In this document: positions 5,961-7,541 of the stretch, piece after piece | How positions within the stretch are numbered: position 1 is the stretch's first letter | Layout of the letters: every line of letters starts with the position of its first letter | Source: Bacteroidales bacterium | GTDB taxonomy: Bacteria; Bacteroidota; Bacteroidia; Bacteroidales; UBA932 | Direction: 5' to 3' | Assembly: GCA_017651785.1 (NCBI GenBank) | Contig: JAGCCD010000006.1 | Coordinates: 1 to 7,541 of the forward strand | DNA: 7,541 nucleotides | Notes under the pieces: model-generated | Told to the model about the DNA's origin: nothing | Databases searched by the model: none | What the model saw: only the letters and a program-made list of their open reading frames with translations | Made by a program: the position numbers and the translations under genes

Positions 5961-7541
5961 ATGAAAAGAGTTTTTACAATCATAGCGGCAGGCTTGCTGA
6001 CATTCTTTGCAGCATCCTGCGTTAACGAGAAGCAGGCCATCTTTGACGATGCCCTCGCGACTCCTCCCGTACTCGGTTCTTACGACATAGGAGAAGATGC
6101 CGTTACGGCTTCCTACACCCCTGGAGCGTTCAATACGAGTTTCAACACCTCCATCGCTCCCAAGCACTCTTTCGCCATCGTCAAGCTTAACGGCGAAGAC
6201 GTCAGCAGAACCATCGCCTCCTCAGAGAAAGACGGCAAGCTTACCGTCAAGCTCGTGAACCTCATCAGGGCGGGTATCGCCCTCGGCGCACAGGAAGGCA
6301 GCTCCGCATCAATGGAACTCGCCATCCGCGCCTCAATGCAGGATCCTGCAAGGGACAACGGTGTAAACGGTTTCGTAGATTCCGAGGCCCACATCACCAT
6401 CCCTTCGCTGGAAATGATTATTCCTGAAATCGTAGGCAGCCCTTACGAGGAATATGTTGAAGCCAGCGCCTGGACCCTCATCGGAGCCATCTCCGAGTAC
6501 GGAATCAGCTGGGACGGCGACCTGAACATGTGGACCGACGGCGCGGGCAACCACGTTGCGGCACACGTCAAGCTCAAGGCCGGCGACGAAGTGAAATTCC
6601 GCAAGGACCAGAAGTGGGACGAGAACTACGGCGGCGACTTCTCCACCCTTGGAGAGGAGTTCAAAGTAAGTCAGGACGGTCCCAACATCAAGATCACTGC
6701 AGACGGCATCTACGACCTCTTCCTGTACGAGAGCGGCCAGACCGCAATGGTATCGGAAGCATACGATCCTTATCCCGACTTCGTCTACGCCAGCGACTGG
6801 TCAGTCATCGGAGCGCTTCCGGCGCACGGCATCAGCTGGGACGGCGACATCGCAATGGTCACCGACGGTACCACCCACGTGGCGTTCAGCGTACAGATAG
6901 GCGCGGCGGACGAATTCAAGTTCCGTCAGGGCAGAGACTGGGCCGTCAACCTGGGCGGTGAGTTCGGAGGCCTCGACAACGACTTCCCTGTCACCCAGGA
7001 CGGTCCCAACATCATCGTTGGTGCAGCGGGCGTCTACGACCTCTTCGTAGTACCCGGCGACGGCACTGCAAAGGTTACTGCCGCAAGCGGCGTGCGTGTA
7101 TCCGGCAAGGTCAGCAACGACACACCCGAACCTCCGGCACCTTCCGGCTGGGGCATCATCGGCGACTTCAACGGCTGGGGCGGCGATGTTGCAATGACAG
7201 AAGACGCAGGCGTATGGACCGGCTTCTTCACCAACGCAGACAAGGAAGACGGCTCACACGGAGCCTTCAAGGTGCGCAAGGATGCAGACTGGGCAGAGAA
7301 CTACGGCGCCCCCGGCGACGAAGAGCCCGTTGAAGTCACCCTCGGCGAGGCTATGCCCGTTGTGGCCGGCGGTAAGAACTTCAGCTCACCTGCAGGCCTG
7401 TATAAAGTGGTCCTCAACCTTACCGACGAGAGCAATCCTACACTCACCGTGAGCGCAGGAGACGTCTACTCACTCATCGGCCAGATCAACGGCACCAGCT
7501 GGGACACCGACTTCGAGCTCACAGAGGCCGACGGCGTATAC
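5961..7541 (+). CDS. susE: SusE/SusF-like multidomain starch-binding lipoprotein (3' end outside window)
   Basis: Surface lipoprotein predicted to hold alpha-glucan near the SusC/SusD importer. The frame is open from the ATG at 5961, eight bases after susD, to the window edge (527 codons, no stop). The signal peptide is MKRVFTIIAAGLLTFFAASC, with lipobox AASC and C20. Residues about 21-160 look like the SusE N-terminal Ig-like domain (APVLGSY-type opening replaced by TPPVLGSY at 34-41; a V-N-L-I-x-A-G-I-A-L-G helix near 99-109; M-E-L-A-I-R-A strand near 118-124). Tandem SusE/F-type beta-sandwich repeats follow: R1 171-265, R2 280-373, R3 397-497 and the start of R4 from 503. R1-R3 share a W-x-[LVI]-I-G strand, a lysine-containing strand (VKFR, FKFR, FKVR) and a W-x-x-N-[YL]-G motif. 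It already exceeds the remembered lengths of SusE (about 390 aa) and SusF (about 485 aa) of B. thetaiotaomicron. Whether to name it SusE or SusF is uncertain; the family is clear. Confidence 0.9.
   Translation, partial: MKRVFTIIAAGLLTFFAASCVNEKQAIFDDALATPPVLGSYDIGEDAVTASYTPGAFNTSFNTSIAPKHSFAIVKLNGEDVSRTIASSEKDGKLTVKLVNLIRAGIALGAQEGSSASMELAIRASMQDPARDNGVNGFVDSEAHITIPSLEMIIPEIVGSPYEEYVEASAWTLIGAISEYGISWDGDLNMWTDGAGNHVAAHVKLKAGDEVKFRKDQKWDENYGGDFSTLGEEFKVSQDGPNIKITADGIYDLFLYESGQTAMVSEAYDPYPDFVYASDWSVIGALPAHGISWDGDIAMVTDGTTHVAFSVQIGAADEFKFRQGRDWAVNLGGEFGGLDNDFPVTQDGPNIIVGAAGVYDLFVVPGDGTAKVTAASGVRVSGKVSNDTPEPPAPSGWGIIGDFNGWGGDVAMTEDAGVWTGFFTNADKEDGSHGAFKVRKDADWAENYGAPGDEEPVEVTLGEAMPVVAGGKNFSSPAGLYKVVLNLTDESNPTLTVSAGDVYSLIGQINGTSWDTDFELTEADGVY
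6471..6755 (+). repeat. SusE/F-type domain repeat R1 (coding)
   Basis: First repeat of the SusE/F-like protein, residues 171-265. It opens WTLIGA, carries GISWDGD at 181-187, VKFR at 211-214, W219-DENYGG, QDGPNI at 238-243 and closes with GIYDLF. It is the closest partner of R2: about half of the residues match by eye and only a one-residue gap is needed. Two DNA blocks of about 20 bases (6501-6521 and 6672-6690) recur almost unchanged in R2. The family binds starch through exposed aromatic residues, so W184, W191 and W219 are candidates, but which ones face the ligand cannot be told from sequence alone. Confidence 0.8.
6798..7079 (+). repeat. SusE/F-type domain repeat R2 (coding)
   Basis: Second repeat, residues 280-373, opening WSVIGA. 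It carries GISWDGD at 290-296, FKFR at 319-322, W327-AVNLGG, QDGPNI at 346-351 and GVYDLF at 357-362. Blocks 6828-6848 and 6996-7014 match R1 at DNA level, at offsets of 327 and 324 bases, which places a single-codon indel between them. Compared with R1, the tyrosine of NYG is replaced by Leu (NLG) and W191 by Val300, so the two copies are not functionally identical. A linker with proline-rich PEPPAP (about residues 388-394) separates R2 from R3. Confidence 0.8.
7149..7451 (+). repeat. SusE/F-type domain repeat R3, FNGW subtype (coding)
   Basis: Third repeat, residues 397-497. It opens WGIIGDFNGWGGD, the classic opening of SusE/SusF starch-binding domains, instead of the GISWDGD form of R1 and R2. 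It is a little longer, with an insertion around residues 424-434 (NADKEDGSHGA), then FKVR at 436-439, W444-AENYG, and a strand-rich end GLYKVVLNLTDESNPTLTV. It keeps the lysine/arginine strand and the Trp-Asn-Tyr-Gly motif. The preceding proline-rich linker suggests an independently folding unit. Confidence 0.8.
7467..7541 (+). repeat. Start of SusE/F-type domain repeat R4 (coding, cut by window)
   Basis: Only the first 25 residues (503-527) are visible. They open YSLIGQINGTSWDTDFELTE, which lines up with the R3 opening (shared I-G, N-G and a tryptophan followed by D). The NGTSWDTD form is a third variant of the opening. How many further repeats follow cannot be seen. Confidence 0.65.

Noticed and set aside
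6530..6961. Plus-strand open frame of 143 codons inside the SusE/F-like gene
   Set aside because: Arg/Gly/His-rich out-of-frame translation within repeats R1 and R2 of the real gene.

Overview
The window is a compact, all-plus-strand piece of a Bacteroidota polysaccharide utilization locus (PUL) of the Sus type, most likely for starch, maltodextrin or another alpha-glucan. It carries four genes in the order inner-membrane MFS sugar transporter (5' end cut by the window), SusC-like TonB-dependent transporter, SusD-like glycan-binding lipoprotein, and SusE/SusF-like multidomain surface lipoprotein (3' end cut by the window). The SusC/SusD pair, the start sites without a Shine-Dalgarno sequence and the lipoprotein signals point to Bacteroidales. 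The G+C-rich third codon positions suggest a high-GC gut lineage (Alistipes-like or an uncultured relative) rather than a typical Bacteroides; this is an impression from reading, not a computed placement.

Layout: bases 3-1316 encode the MFS permease; 1317-1356 is a short AT-richer gap; 1357-4371 is susC; 12 bases separate it from susD (4384-5952); 8 bases separate that from the SusE/F-like gene (5961 to beyond 7541). No terminator-like hairpin lies in any gap, so the four genes look like one transcription unit. There is no stretch of 300 bases without a gene. I saw no RNA gene, mobile element, CRISPR array or attachment site.

How they would work together: the SusE/F-like and SusD-like lipoproteins hold the glycan at the cell surface, SusC with SusD as its lid imports oligosaccharides across the outer membrane using TonB energy, periplasmic or surface glycosidases (not in this window) trim them, and the MFS permease takes the resulting small sugars across the inner membrane. 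Two details support an alpha-glucan substrate. The SusD-like protein keeps Arg, Trp, Tyr and Trp at spacings that match the starch-binding arc recalled for B. thetaiotaomicron SusD. The fourth gene has the SusE N-terminal domain followed by SusE/F-type starch-binding-like repeats.

The system type is well known. The most distinctive part is the fourth gene, whose array of at least three complete repeats and a fourth begun repeat falls into subtypes. Its first two repeats are close duplicates and share near-identical DNA blocks.
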